Below are positions 15,117 to 22,654 of a DNA stretch of 30,140 nt, piece after piece. The notes under the pieces were generated by a model. That model searched no databases. It was not told where the DNA came from and was given only the letters and a program-made list of their open reading frames with translations. The stretch spans positions 1 through 30,140 of the forward strand of contig JBDHSU010000037.1 in the NCBI GenBank assembly GCA_039808325.1. The letters run 5' to 3'. This stretch comes from JAFKKS01 sp039808325. Its GTDB lineage: Bacteria; Pseudomonadota; Alphaproteobacteria; Rhizobiales; Xanthobacteraceae. Positions within the stretch are counted from its first letter, which is position 1. The number at the start of each line of letters is the position of its first letter. The translations under genes were made by a program, and so were the position numbers.

Positions 15117-16178
15117 ATGCTGAGCTATGACGTCTGCGAGTGTGGCGCGCCGTTGCGCCGGATGGAGCGCCCCACCCCGAAGCCGAAAGGCACCGAGGTT
15201 CTCCTCAAGATCAAGGCCGCGGGCGTCTGCCACAGCGACATCCACATCTGGGATGGCTACTACGAATTGGGCGGCGGGAAGCGGCTTCAGCTCCTCGAGC
15301 GCGGGATCAAGCTGCCGCTCACTATGGGACACGAAAATGTCGGCGAAGTCGTCGCCGTCGGCCCCGACGCCAAGGGCGTGAAAGTCGGCGACGTTCGGCT
15401 GGCGGACCCGTGGATGGGCTGCGGCGAGTGCATGGTGTGCAAGCGCGGCGACGAGAATCTCTGTCTCAAGCTGCGCAATCTCGGAGTCTTCACCAACGGC
15501 GGCTATGCGACGCACATGATGGTGCCGCACCCGCGCTATCTCTTCGAGATCGGCGACTTGACGCCCGAACAGGCGGCGCCGCTCGCGTGCTCCGGCGTCA
15601 CCGCCTATGGCGCGCTCAAGAAGATCGACCCTGAAATCCTTCGCGACCAGAAGATCGTCATCATCGGCGCCGGCGGCGTCGGGCTGATGGGCGTCGCGCT
15701 CGCCAAGGCGATGGGCGGCAAGGGCACGATCGTCGTCGACATCGATCCGGTGAAACGCGAGGCGGCGAAGAAAGCCGGCGCCGACGCGACCATCGACGGC
15801 AAGGCGGCGGACGCCGTGCAGCAGATCAAGGACTTAACCGGCGGCGGCGCCTGGGCGATCATCGACTTCGTCGGCTCGTCGAGCACCGCGCAGCTCGGCG
15901 TCGACAGCGTGATGAAGGGCGGAAAGCTCATCATCGTCGGGCTGTTCGGCGGCGAGGTCACCGTCCCGACGCCGTACTTCCCGCAGCGAGCGATGACGAT
16001 CCAGGGCTCCTATGTCGGCAGCCTCACCGAGATGAAGGAATTGCTCGACCTCATTCGCCGCACCGGCCAGCCGCCGGTTCCGATCGCGACGCGCCCGCTC
16101 GATCAGGTCAACGAAACGCTGACCGATCTGCGCAACGGCAAGATCGTCGGCCGCGTCGTGCTCACGCCGGCGGAGTAG
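15117..16178 (+). CDS. Zinc-dependent medium-chain alcohol dehydrogenase
   Basis: A 353-aa MDR-family NAD(P)-dependent alcohol/polyol dehydrogenase. The catalytic zinc site is C38 (GVCHSDIH) with H71-E72 (MGHENVGEV). The structural zinc lobe has C102, C105, C108 and C116 (GCGECMVCKRGDENLC). The Rossmann motif IIGAGGVGLMG lies near 180, with an acidic residue at the end of the second strand (VVDIDPVKR), suggesting NAD rather than NADP. A likely ribosome site GAGGA lies 9 nt before the start. Family likeness does not settle the substrate. It is followed on the same strand by an OsmC-like gene, with a palindromic repeat between them. Confidence 0.88.
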   Translation: MLSYDVCECGAPLRRMERPTPKPKGTEVLLKIKAAGVCHSDIHIWDGYYELGGGKRLQLLERGIKLPLTMGHENVGEVVAVGPDAKGVKVGDVRLADPWMGCGECMVCKRGDENLCLKLRNLGVFTNGGYATHMMVPHPRYLFEIGDLTPEQAAPLACSGVTAYGALKKIDPEILRDQKIVIIGAGGVGLMGVALAKAMGGKGTIVVDIDPVKREAAKKAGADATIDGKAADAVQQIKDLTGGGAWAIIDFVGSSSTAQLGVDSVMKGGKLIIVGLFGGEVTVPTPYFPQRAMTIQGSYVGSLTEMKELLDLIRRTGQPPVPIATRPLDQVNETLTDLRNGKIVGRVVLTPAE

Positions 16179-16201
16179 AAGCGAGCGTAATCGAGGTTGC
16201 G

Positions 16202-16305
16202 CCGTCACCCCTGAGGTGCGAGCGCAGCGAGCCTCGAAGGAACGGCAGCCGCTGCCCGCGGCGGTCCCTCGAGGCGCGGCTTTGCCGCGCACTTCAGGAT
16301 GACGG
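16202..16305. repeat. Long palindromic repeat between alcohol dehydrogenase and OsmC genes
   Basis: An imperfect 104-bp palindrome: the left arm begins CCGTCACCCCTGAGGTGCG, the right arm ends CGCACTTCAGGATGACGG, with GCCTCGAAGGA / TCCCTCGAGGC in the inner arms. It is related to 29435-29485, and more distantly to 8953-9048. Its right end creates an ATG (16299) in frame with the OsmC gene, which is a false start. Confidence 0.8.
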
Positions 16306-16319
16306 TTTGGAGAAAATCA

Positions 16320-16829
16320 ATGGATGCCACCGCACTGCGCGCCATGCAGGCGCCGATCAAGGATCGCTACAAGGGCGATCCCGCCGCCGCGATGATCACG
16401 CTGAAGGCACGCGGTACGCTCGACGATCAGAACATCACCTGCAAGGTGGAGACGGGGCGCGCGCTCGCCGTCGCCGGCCTGCATCCGGCGACCGGAGGCT
16501 CCGGCATGGAGCTTTGCTCCGGCGACATGCTGCTCGAGGCGCTCGTCGCCTGCGCCGGGGTCACCTTGAAAGCGGTCGCGACCGCGCTTGAAATTCCCCT
16601 GAAATCGGGCGCCGTATCGGCGGAGGGCGACCTCGATTTCCGCGGCACGCTCGGCGTCGCCAAGGATGCGCCGGTCGGCTTCGCGCAGATCCGCCTGACA
16701 TTCGATGTCGACACCGACGCGCCGCAAGAGAAACTCGACCAGCTCCTCAAGCTTACCGAACGCTACTGTGTCGTCTATCAGACCATCCGCTCCGGCCCAC
16801 CGGTCGAAGTGAAAATGCAGCGGGCGTAG
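16320..16829 (+). CDS. OsmC-family protein
   Basis: A 169-aa small cytoplasmic protein of the OsmC/Ohr superfamily, thiol-dependent peroxide/hydroperoxide reductases. The two reactive-cysteine positions appear intact: C78 in LLEALVACAGVTLKAVA and C150 in LTERYCVVYQTI. There is also C66 (LCSGDM). The start at 16320 is preferred because GGAGA lies 6 nt upstream and because the in-frame ATG at 16299 is part of a palindromic repeat. It may be co-transcribed with the dehydrogenase gene. Peroxidase activity is inferred from the family; many OsmC-like proteins of this length have no tested substrate. Confidence 0.85.
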   Translation: MDATALRAMQAPIKDRYKGDPAAAMITLKARGTLDDQNITCKVETGRALAVAGLHPATGGSGMELCSGDMLLEALVACAGVTLKAVATALEIPLKSGAVSAEGDLDFRGTLGVAKDAPVGFAQIRLTFDVDTDAPQEKLDQLLKLTERYCVVYQTIRSGPPVEVKMQRA

Positions 16830-16840
16830 CCGACCCATGT

Positions 16841-16925
16841 CGTCATGCGCGGGCTTGACCCGCGCATCCATCGCGAAGCTATGTCCTTTTGGAGATGGAT
16901 TGCCGGATCGAATCCGGCAATGACA
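16841..16925. repeat. Two-armed palindromic repeat (TCATGCGCGGG...GGCAATGAC family)
   Basis: Arm A contains GCGCGGGCTTGACCCGCGC and arm B contains TTGCCGGATCGAATCCGGCAA. ATCCATC and GATGGAT bracket the centre. The same two arms occur in opposite orientation at 26564-26659, and a single short arm at 13271-13301. It contains an ATG (16889) in frame with the following membrane-protein gene, a false upstream start. Confidence 0.8.
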
Positions 16926-16930
16926 GGCCA

Positions 16931-17725
16931 ATGCCCCCAGACGTCGCCTTCGTTCTCCTCCTCATCGTCAAAATGGCCGTTTCGGCATGCTTCGTCGCCA
17001 CCGCATCGTTCGTGGCGGAGCGCGCCGGCGTCGTAATGGGAGCGATGGTGGCCTCGCTGCCGATCTCGGTTGGACCAGCCTATGTTTTCCTGGCGATGGA
17101 CCATGATGCGAATTTCATCGCCGCCAGCGCGCTGGCAACGCTCGTGTCAAATGCCGCCACGACGATCTTCACCGTCGCTTATGTCTTCGTCGCCCAGCGG
17201 AGCGGCACCTGGGCAAGCTTCACGGCCGCGCTCGCCTCCTGGTGCGCGGCCTGGTTCATTTTCGCACGGTTTTCATGGGATCTACCGACGGCATTTATCG
17301 TGAATCTCGTGCTTCTTGCAGTCGCAATCACGTTAGTCTCGCGCTTTCGCCATGCGGCGATGGTGGTGCCGCAAAGGCGTTGGTACGATCTCCCTCTCCG
17401 CGCCGGCCTCGTCGCCACGCTCGTCCTGGCGGTCGTTTTGGTCAGCGCCCGCTTCGGGCCGACCATTTCCGGAGTCGTCGCTGCCTTCCCGGTCGTCTTC
17501 ACCAGCCTCATCCTGATTCTGCATCCACGCATCGGCGGCCGCGCCAATGCTGCCGTGGTCGCCAACGCGATCCCGGGCATGGTGGGATTCATGCTGTCCG
17601 TCGTCGTCGTCATTGTAGCGGCGGTGCCGATCGGTCCGCCGATCGCACTCAGTCTCGCGCTCGTCACGGCGGTGACGTGGAATCTCGCATTGCTGTTCGC
17701 GAGACAACGCGGGCTATTGAGCTGA
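16931..17725 (+). CDS. Polytopic membrane protein of unknown function, paralog A
   Basis: A 264-aa very hydrophobic protein with about nine predicted helices, not recognised by me as a named family. The start at 16931 (MPPDVAF) is preferred because the earlier ATG lies in a repeat; the ribosome site is weak. The two halves look alike. Residues about 10-110 share the pattern small-G-x-x-x-G-x-x-A-x-x-P with about 155-255: AGVVMGAMVASLPISVGPAYVFLAM versus FGPTISGVVAAFPVVFTSLILIL, each followed by an alanine-rich helix. A basic linker RFRHAAMVVPQRRWYDLPLR separates them. An odd helix before the linker would give the halves opposite topology, as in many transporters. The next gene, 8 bp downstream, is a paralog matching at roughly half of positions along its whole length. 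A transport role is inference only. Confidence 0.8.
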   Translation: MPPDVAFVLLLIVKMAVSACFVATASFVAERAGVVMGAMVASLPISVGPAYVFLAMDHDANFIAASALATLVSNAATTIFTVAYVFVAQRSGTWASFTAALASWCAAWFIFARFSWDLPTAFIVNLVLLAVAITLVSRFRHAAMVVPQRRWYDLPLRAGLVATLVLAVVLVSARFGPTISGVVAAFPVVFTSLILILHPRIGGRANAAVVANAIPGMVGFMLSVVVVIVAAVPIGPPIALSLALVTAVTWNLALLFARQRGLLS

Positions 17726-17733
17726 CGCAGGCG

Positions 17734-18546
17734 ATGACAGCCTCGCTTTCTCCCGATCTCGCCTTCGCGCTCGGGCTCGTCATGAAGATGATCTTCGCGG
17801 CGTGCTTTGTCGTCGCCGCTTCGCTGACAGCCGAGCGCTCCGGCGTCATCGTCGGCGCCATGGTTGCGGCGCTGCCCGTGTCGACCGCCCCCGCCTATGT
17901 CCTCCTCGCCATCGACCACGGCGGCGCGTTCATCGCGGCGAGCGCGGTGACGAGCTTGGTGGCCAATGCCTTGATGACGGTCTACTGCGCCGCTTATGTG
18001 CTGGCGGCGCAGCGTCACGGCCTTCTGGCGAGTATCGCAACGGCCATCGGAGCGTGGATTCTTGCGTGGCTCGTCCTCTCATGCCGCGAATGGGGCTTTG
18101 TCGACGGTATTGCGCTCAATGCCGTTACTTCCGCGCTCGTCATTCCCCTGGTGTCGCGCTACCAGCACGCGCCGATAATCCCCCCGAAGCGCCGCTGGTA
18201 CGACGTGCCGCTGCGCGCCGGACTCGTCGCCGCCCTCGTTCTTGCGGTGATGCTGGTGAGCGGCCAGGCCGGCCCGGCGCTCACCGGGCTTCTCGCCGGC
18301 CTGCCCGTCGGCTTCAGTTGCCTCATCCTTATCCTGCATCCGCGAGTCGGCGGACGCGCGACGGCGGCTGTGATTGCGGGCGCGCAGCTCGGCGTCCTTG
18401 GCTACACCGCGGCACTCGCCGCCGTGCATCTGACGGCGATTCCGTTTGGCGCGACCGTGGCGCTCATCCTTGCTTTCGTGATTTGCGTGGGCTGGAACCT
18501 GCTGCTGTTGTTCTGGCGGCAAGGCAAGTTCGCGCGCGCGAGATAG
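17734..18546 (+). CDS. Polytopic membrane protein of unknown function, paralog B
   Basis: A 270-aa protein, tandem paralog of the preceding gene and almost gap-free in alignment with it. Shared blocks include GAMVA-LP near 40, PAYV-LA-DH, the RRWYD-PLRAGLVA linker end and LILILHPR-GGRA. The same internal two-fold pattern appears here: SGVIVGAMVAALPVSTAPAYVLLAI and AGPALTGLLAGLPVGFSCLILIL. The start at 17734 is 8 bp past the stop of paralog A, so the two are surely co-transcribed and may form a heteromer. The basic tail (WRQGKFARAR) suggests a cytoplasmic C-terminus. The start codons have little ribosome-site support, consistent with translational coupling. Function unknown. Confidence 0.82.
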   Translation: MTASLSPDLAFALGLVMKMIFAACFVVAASLTAERSGVIVGAMVAALPVSTAPAYVLLAIDHGGAFIAASAVTSLVANALMTVYCAAYVLAAQRHGLLASIATAIGAWILAWLVLSCREWGFVDGIALNAVTSALVIPLVSRYQHAPIIPPKRRWYDVPLRAGLVAALVLAVMLVSGQAGPALTGLLAGLPVGFSCLILILHPRVGGRATAAVIAGAQLGVLGYTAALAAVHLTAIPFGATVALILAFVICVGWNLLLLFWRQGKFARAR

Positions 18547-18564
18547 CAGGTCTCAATCACGCAG

Positions 18565-18592
18565 TTAAATCGGGCACGCAATTAAATCGGGC
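18565..18592. repeat. 11-bp direct repeat with 17-bp period
   Basis: TTAAATCGGGC occurs at 18565-18575 and again at 18582-18592, just before the 58-bp palindromic repeat. It may be part of a degraded longer repeat. The TTAA spacing does not fit CtrA. Confidence 0.5.
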
Positions 18593-18599
18593 CCTCGAT

Positions 18600-18657
18600 A
18601 ACTTGGAGCGGGATGCGGGCGGAAAACCGCTCCACACTTTTCCTCATCCCGCTCTAG
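18600..18657. repeat. 58-bp nested palindromic repeat, copy 2, abutting the mutS stop
   Basis: The same element as 17-74, with one base different. The terminal CTAG contains the mutS TAG stop codon (18654-18656 on the minus strand), so the element begins exactly at the end of mutS. It lies between two convergent genes and can form a 10-bp stem with an inner hairpin, so it may limit transcription from both sides. Confidence 0.85.
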
Positions 18658-21434
18658 CCGCGAGCCGCCTTTGCCCACTTTTCCTTCAATGCGTAAAGCG
18701 CTTCGAGCGCGTCGCGCGGCGACAGGTCGTCGGGGTTGAGCGCCGCGAGCGCGCCCAGCACCGCGTCGAGCGCCGTATCTTTCGGCGGCACCGCATCGCG
18801 CGGCGCGGCGGCGGCGAACAGCGGCAGGTCCTCGAGCAATCGCCGCGCCGGCGAGGCGCGGTCTTCCGCCTCCAGCGTCGTCAACACGCTCTGCGCACGC
18901 TCGATCACCGCGCGCGGCAATCCTGCGAGCTTGGCGACCTGGATGCCATAGGAGCGATCGGCGGCGCCCGCGACCACCTCGTGCAGGAACACGACATCGC
19001 CCTGCCATTCCTTCACCCGCACCGTCGCGTTGTGAAGGCGCGGCAGTTTCGCCGCGAGCGCGGTGAGCTCATGGAAATGCGTCGCGAACAGCGAGCGGCA
19101 CCGGTTCGTCTCGTGCAGGTGCTCGATCGTCGCCCAGGCGATGGAGAGTCCGTCGAACGTGGCGGTGCCGCGCCCGATCTCGTCGAGGATGACGAGCGAT
19201 CGCGCCGTCGCCTGATTGAGGATCGCGGCGGTCTCGACCATCTCGACCATGAAAGTGGAGCGGCCGCGCGCGAGATCGTCGGCCGCGCCGACGCGCGAGA
19301 ACAGCCGGTCGACGACGCCGATGCGCGCGCGTTTCGCCGGCACGAAGCTGCCCATCTGGGCGAGAACCGCGATGAGCGCGTTCTGCCGCAGGAACGTCGA
19401 CTTGCCCGCCATGTTCGGGCCGGTGAGGAGCCAGATGCGCCCCGCGCCCTCTCCGCCGTCACCGTCTCGCGGCGGCGAAAGATCGCAGTCATTGGCGACG
19501 AACGGTCCGCCGTCGGTGAGCAGCGCCTGCTCGACCACGGGATGGCGCCCGCCCTCGATCGCGAACGCGCAGCCCTCACCAACCTCCGGCCGCGCATAGC
19601 CGTGCGCCGATGCGAGCGCCGCCAGCGCGCAGGCAACGTCGAGTCGCGCCAGTGCTTGCGCCACCGCGCGGATCGCCTCGCCCGCCGCCGCGACCTGCCC
19701 CGCCAGGCGCTCGAAGATATCGAGCTCGATCGCCAGCGCGCGTTGCGCCGCCGTCGCGATCCTGGCCTCGAGTTCGCCAAGCTCCGTCGAGGTGAAGCGC
19801 ACTTGCCCGGCGAGCGTCTGGCGATGGATGAAGGTGGCGTTGAACGGCGGCGCCATCAACTTCTCGCCGTGCTGCGCGGCGACGTCGACGAAATAGCCGA
19901 GCACGTTGTTGTGCTTGATCTTGAGCGCACGGATACCCGTCTCGTCGGCATAGCGCGCTTGCAACGCGGCGACGACGCGGCGCGACTCGTCGCGCAGCGC
20001 GCGCGTCTCGTCCAGCGCCGCGTCATATCCGGCGCGCACGAAACCGCCGTCGCGCTTGAATAGCGGCAATTCATCGGAGAGGGCGCGCGCGACCTCCGCC
20101 GCGAGCGCCCCGTCGCCGCGCCGCAAGGCCGCCGCGATCTCGACGATTTCCACCGGAGCCGCCTGCATTCCCGCGAGGCGCCCGGCAATCGCCTGCGCGA
20201 CGTTCAGGCCGTCGCCAATGGCGGCGATATCGCGCGGACCTCCGCGGCCGAGGACGATCCGCGACAGCGCCCGCATGAGGTCGGGCGCGGCACCCATGCG
20301 CCCATGCAGGTCGCCGCGCGCGATGCTATCGGTCACGAAAGCTTCGACGGCATCGAGGCGGGTTCCGATCGCAGCCGGATCGGTCAACGGCGCGGCGAGC
20401 CGTTGCGCCAGAAGGCGCGAGCCGGCGGCCGTCACGGTACGGTCGATGGTGGCGAGGAGCGAGCCGCGCCGCTCGCCCGAGAGCTTGACCATGAGCTCGA
20501 GATTGGCGCGCGTCGCCGCATCGATCTGCAAGGTCGCTTCGCCGGCTTCGCGCGACGGCGGCGAGAGCGGCGGCCGCTTGCCGATCTGCGTGCGCTCGAC
20601 ATACGTCACGCACGCGGCGGCGGCGGAAAGCTCCGCCCGCGACAGCGCGCCGAACGCGGCGGTGTCGGCCACGGCGAAATAGCCCGCGAGGCGTCTTTCC
20701 GCCGTCGCGCCGTCAAACACATCGCGCGTCGCCGGCGTCACCGCCGGCAGCGCGCGCCAATACGTCTGCAACTCATCGTCATTATAAAGCGCGTCGGCAA
20801 CGATGATCTCCGCCGGATCGATGCGCGCGATGTCGGCGGCGAGGCCCGCGCGGTCACGCTCGGCGACAACGAACTCGCCGGTCGACATGTCGATCCAGGC
20901 AAGGCCGAAGCGCGCATCCGGAGCAGCCGATGCGCGAAGGCGCGTGACGGCGAGCAGATAATTGTTGCGCCGCGCGTCGAGCAGGCTGTCTTCCGTCAGC
21001 GTGCCGGGGGTCACGAGCCGCACCACGTCGCGGCGCACGACGCTTTTCGCCCCGCGTTTCTTCGCCTCCGCCGGATCCTCGACCTGCTCGCAGACGGCGA
21101 CGCGGTGGCCGAGCGCGATCAAGCGATGCAAGTATTCGTCGGCGCGCTCGACCGGCACCCCGCACATCGGAATGTCCTGCCCGAGATGCTTGCCGCGCTT
21201 GGTGAGCACGATGCCGAGCGCCTGGCTCGCCGTCTCCGCATCCTCGAAGAAGAGTTCGTAGAAGTCGCCCATCCGGTAGAACAACAGCGAATCCGGATTG
21301 GCGGCCTTGATCTCGATATACTGCTCCATCATCGGCGTGACGCGCACGGGCACGCCGGAATCGGGCACGCCGGCGTCGGGCACGCGACGGCTGGCTGCGG
21401 CGGCCGCCGGAGGAGAGGGAGAGGGGGCATCCAT
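18654..21434 (-). CDS. mutS: DNA mismatch repair protein MutS
   Basis: The mismatch-recognition ATPase of methyl-independent or methyl-directed repair, 926 aa. The N-terminal mismatch-binding wedge shows the Phe-x-Glu motif in RMGDFYELFFEDA, near residue 55. The C-terminal ATPase has Walker A LTGPNMAGKSTFLRQ, Walker B VILDEIGRGTATFDG and FATHFHELT. All domains are uninterrupted. The start at 21434 (MDAPSPSPPAAAAASRR) is preferred. The frame is open farther upstream, but that part runs through a repeat and overlaps the opposite gene. About 35 residues precede the conserved MMEQY block and include a short Gly-Val-Pro-Asp repeat encoded by a 15-nt tandem repeat. The stop codon lies inside the 58-bp palindrome, so the last residues adjoin repeat DNA. 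Confidence 0.97.
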   Translation of the reverse strand: MDAPSPSPPAAAAASRRVPDAGVPDSGVPVRVTPMMEQYIEIKAANPDSLLFYRMGDFYELFFEDAETASQALGIVLTKRGKHLGQDIPMCGVPVERADEYLHRLIALGHRVAVCEQVEDPAEAKKRGAKSVVRRDVVRLVTPGTLTEDSLLDARRNNYLLAVTRLRASAAPDARFGLAWIDMSTGEFVVAERDRAGLAADIARIDPAEIIVADALYNDDELQTYWRALPAVTPATRDVFDGATAERRLAGYFAVADTAAFGALSRAELSAAAACVTYVERTQIGKRPPLSPPSREAGEATLQIDAATRANLELMVKLSGERRGSLLATIDRTVTAAGSRLLAQRLAAPLTDPAAIGTRLDAVEAFVTDSIARGDLHGRMGAAPDLMRALSRIVLGRGGPRDIAAIGDGLNVAQAIAGRLAGMQAAPVEIVEIAAALRRGDGALAAEVARALSDELPLFKRDGGFVRAGYDAALDETRALRDESRRVVAALQARYADETGIRALKIKHNNVLGYFVDVAAQHGEKLMAPPFNATFIHRQTLAGQVRFTSTELGELEARIATAAQRALAIELDIFERLAGQVAAAGEAIRAVAQALARLDVACALAALASAHGYARPEVGEGCAFAIEGGRHPVVEQALLTDGGPFVANDCDLSPPRDGDGGEGAGRIWLLTGPNMAGKSTFLRQNALIAVLAQMGSFVPAKRARIGVVDRLFSRVGAADDLARGRSTFMVEMVETAAILNQATARSLVILDEIGRGTATFDGLSIAWATIEHLHETNRCRSLFATHFHELTALAAKLPRLHNATVRVKEWQGDVVFLHEVVAGAADRSYGIQVAKLAGLPRAVIERAQSVLTTLEAEDRASPARRLLEDLPLFAAAAPRDAVPPKDTALDAVLGALAALNPDDLSPRDALEALYALKEKWAKAARG
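21348..21390. repeat. 15-nt tandem repeat in the 5' end of mutS
   Basis: Three consecutive units beginning GGGCACGC (21348, 21363, 21378). They keep frame and encode the DAGVPDSGVPV-like segment of the MutS N-terminal tail. A change in copy number would lengthen or shorten the tail without a frameshift. Confidence 0.7.
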
Positions 21435-21444
21435 GGGCCGGGAC

Positions 21445-21483
21445 GCTAGAGCAAGAGGCAGAAAAGTGGAAACCGGTTTCGAC
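21445..21483. repeat. Diverged, partial relative of the 58-bp repeat upstream of mutS
   Basis: CTAGAGC, then AAGAGGCAGAAAAGTGG, then ACCGGTTTCG aligns with the first two thirds of the 58-bp family read on its opposite strand (CTAGAGCGGGATGAGGAAAAGTG...GCGGTTTTCCG). It lies 10 bp before the mutS start and is inverted relative to the copy after mutS. A GGCGC pentanucleotide run (21521-21535) follows nearby. Confidence 0.6.
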
Positions 21484-21596
21484 AGGAATTTACGCCGACG
21501 CACCGCTTTGCACGCGACGCGGCGCGGCGCGGCGCGGCATCCGCTTGCCAAAGCGGCAACGGTGAGGCATTGCGACGGTAACGAGGGAGAGTGACG

Positions 21597-22490
21597 ATGG
21601 CTCACAGAATTACCGGCGTGGTTGCGGCAATCGCCACCGCGGTCGACGAACAGAATGAACCCGATTTGGCGCGCTCGGTCGCCTTCGCGCAGTACTTGCT
21701 CGCCAACGGCTGCGACGGCCTGAACGTCCTCGGCACGACCGGCGAGGCGACGTCGTTCTCGCTGACGCAGCGCGAGCGCGTGATGAGCGCCTATAAAGGC
21801 GCGGGGATGCCGATGGAACGGCTCATGGTCGGCACCGGCGCCGCCGCGGTGGCGGATGCCATCGCGCTGACCCAGCATGCCGCCGGCCTCGGCTTCGGGG
21901 GCGCACTGGTGCTGCCCCCCTTCTACTATAAGGCCGTGCCGGACGAAGGGCTGATGGCCTATGTCGCCGGCATCGTCGAGGCGACCTCCGACCGCCCCAT
22001 TCCGATCTATCTCTATAACTTCCCGGCAATGTCGGGGATCGTCTGGCGTCCGGATCTTCTCCGCAAGCTACGCAAGGTGCACGGCGCGCGCATCGCCGGC
22101 GCCAAGGATTCCTCCGGCGACCTGCCCTATGCGCGCGAATGCGCCAGCATCGCCGAGGACTTCGACGTCTTCCCGTCGAACGAAGCGTGCCTGCTCGAAG
22201 CGCGCGACGGGGTTTTCGCCGGCTGCATCTCGGCAACCGCGAACGTCAATTCCGATCTCTGCGGCAAGGCTTGGCGCAGCGGCGACAAGGCGGCGCTGGA
22301 GACCGCCGTGGGTATCCGCAAGCTGTTCGACGGCCGCCCCTTGGTGTCGGGCATCAAGGCCCTGATCGGGCATCAGCAAGGGGACGCCGGCTGGGCCCGC
22401 ATGATGCCGCCGCTGGCCCCCTTCTCCGCCGCCGACCGTCAATTCGTTCTGTCGGGTCACGACGGCCTGCGGGCACGCTACGCCGCCTGA
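21597..22490 (+). CDS. DapA/NanA-superfamily lyase or synthase
   Basis: A 297-aa TIM-barrel class I aldolase of the dihydrodipicolinate synthase/N-acetylneuraminate lyase superfamily. The carboxylate-binding GTTGE is at 46-50, the catalytic tyrosine is Y140 (LYNFPAMSG) and the Schiff-base lysine is K170 (IAGAKDSSGD). In true DapA the segment after the tyrosine carries an arginine that binds aspartate semialdehyde (YNxPxRT/SG). Here that position is methionine, so lysine biosynthesis is unlikely to be its role and a pyruvate-dependent aldolase or dehydratase of another pathway fits better. The start at 21597 follows GAGGGAGA at the right distance; a GTG two codons earlier is possible. A small hairpin CCGCTT-GCCA-AAGCGG (21541-21556) lies just upstream. 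The gene is divergent from mutS across 162 bp. Confidence 0.85.
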   Translation: MAHRITGVVAAIATAVDEQNEPDLARSVAFAQYLLANGCDGLNVLGTTGEATSFSLTQRERVMSAYKGAGMPMERLMVGTGAAAVADAIALTQHAAGLGFGGALVLPPFYYKAVPDEGLMAYVAGIVEATSDRPIPIYLYNFPAMSGIVWRPDLLRKLRKVHGARIAGAKDSSGDLPYARECASIAEDFDVFPSNEACLLEARDGVFAGCISATANVNSDLCGKAWRSGDKAALETAVGIRKLFDGRPLVSGIKALIGHQQGDAGWARMMPPLAPFSAADRQFVLSGHDGLRARYAA

Positions 22491-22534
22491 GCGCTATTCC
22501 GCGCTCAAGCAACGATCGATCGGAGCCCGCCGCG

Positions 22535-22563
22535 TTGACGCGCGCGGGCTTCGCTCTTATAAG
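22535..22563 (+). promoter_or_regulatory. Promoter of rpsT
   Basis: TTGACG (22535-22540), exactly 17 bp, then TATAAG (22558-22563): a strong sigma70-type promoter for an alphaproteobacterium. Transcription from about 22570 would give a leader of roughly 85 nt before rpsT. Confidence 0.7.
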
Positions 22564-22654
22564 CGGCGCAGATTTTCCAGCCCTGTCGGCTGCCGCATCA
22601 CGCGCCCGGACTTCGATACCGGCCGGGTGCGTCCGTCCTTTTAACGAGAGAACG

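Noticed and set aside
18565..18592. CtrA site from the paired TTAA sequences
   Set aside because: The spacing is 13 bp between TTAA halves rather than 7, and they are explained by an 11-bp direct repeat.
17802..20063. 753-codon plus-strand frame spanning the membrane-protein gene and mutS
   Set aside because: It overlaps two recognised genes in other frames, crosses the 58-bp repeat and has shadow-like composition.
21435..21878. N-terminal extension of MutS from an upstream start
   Set aside because: It runs through a repeat and antisense to the conserved DapA-like gene; MutS homologs start near 21434.
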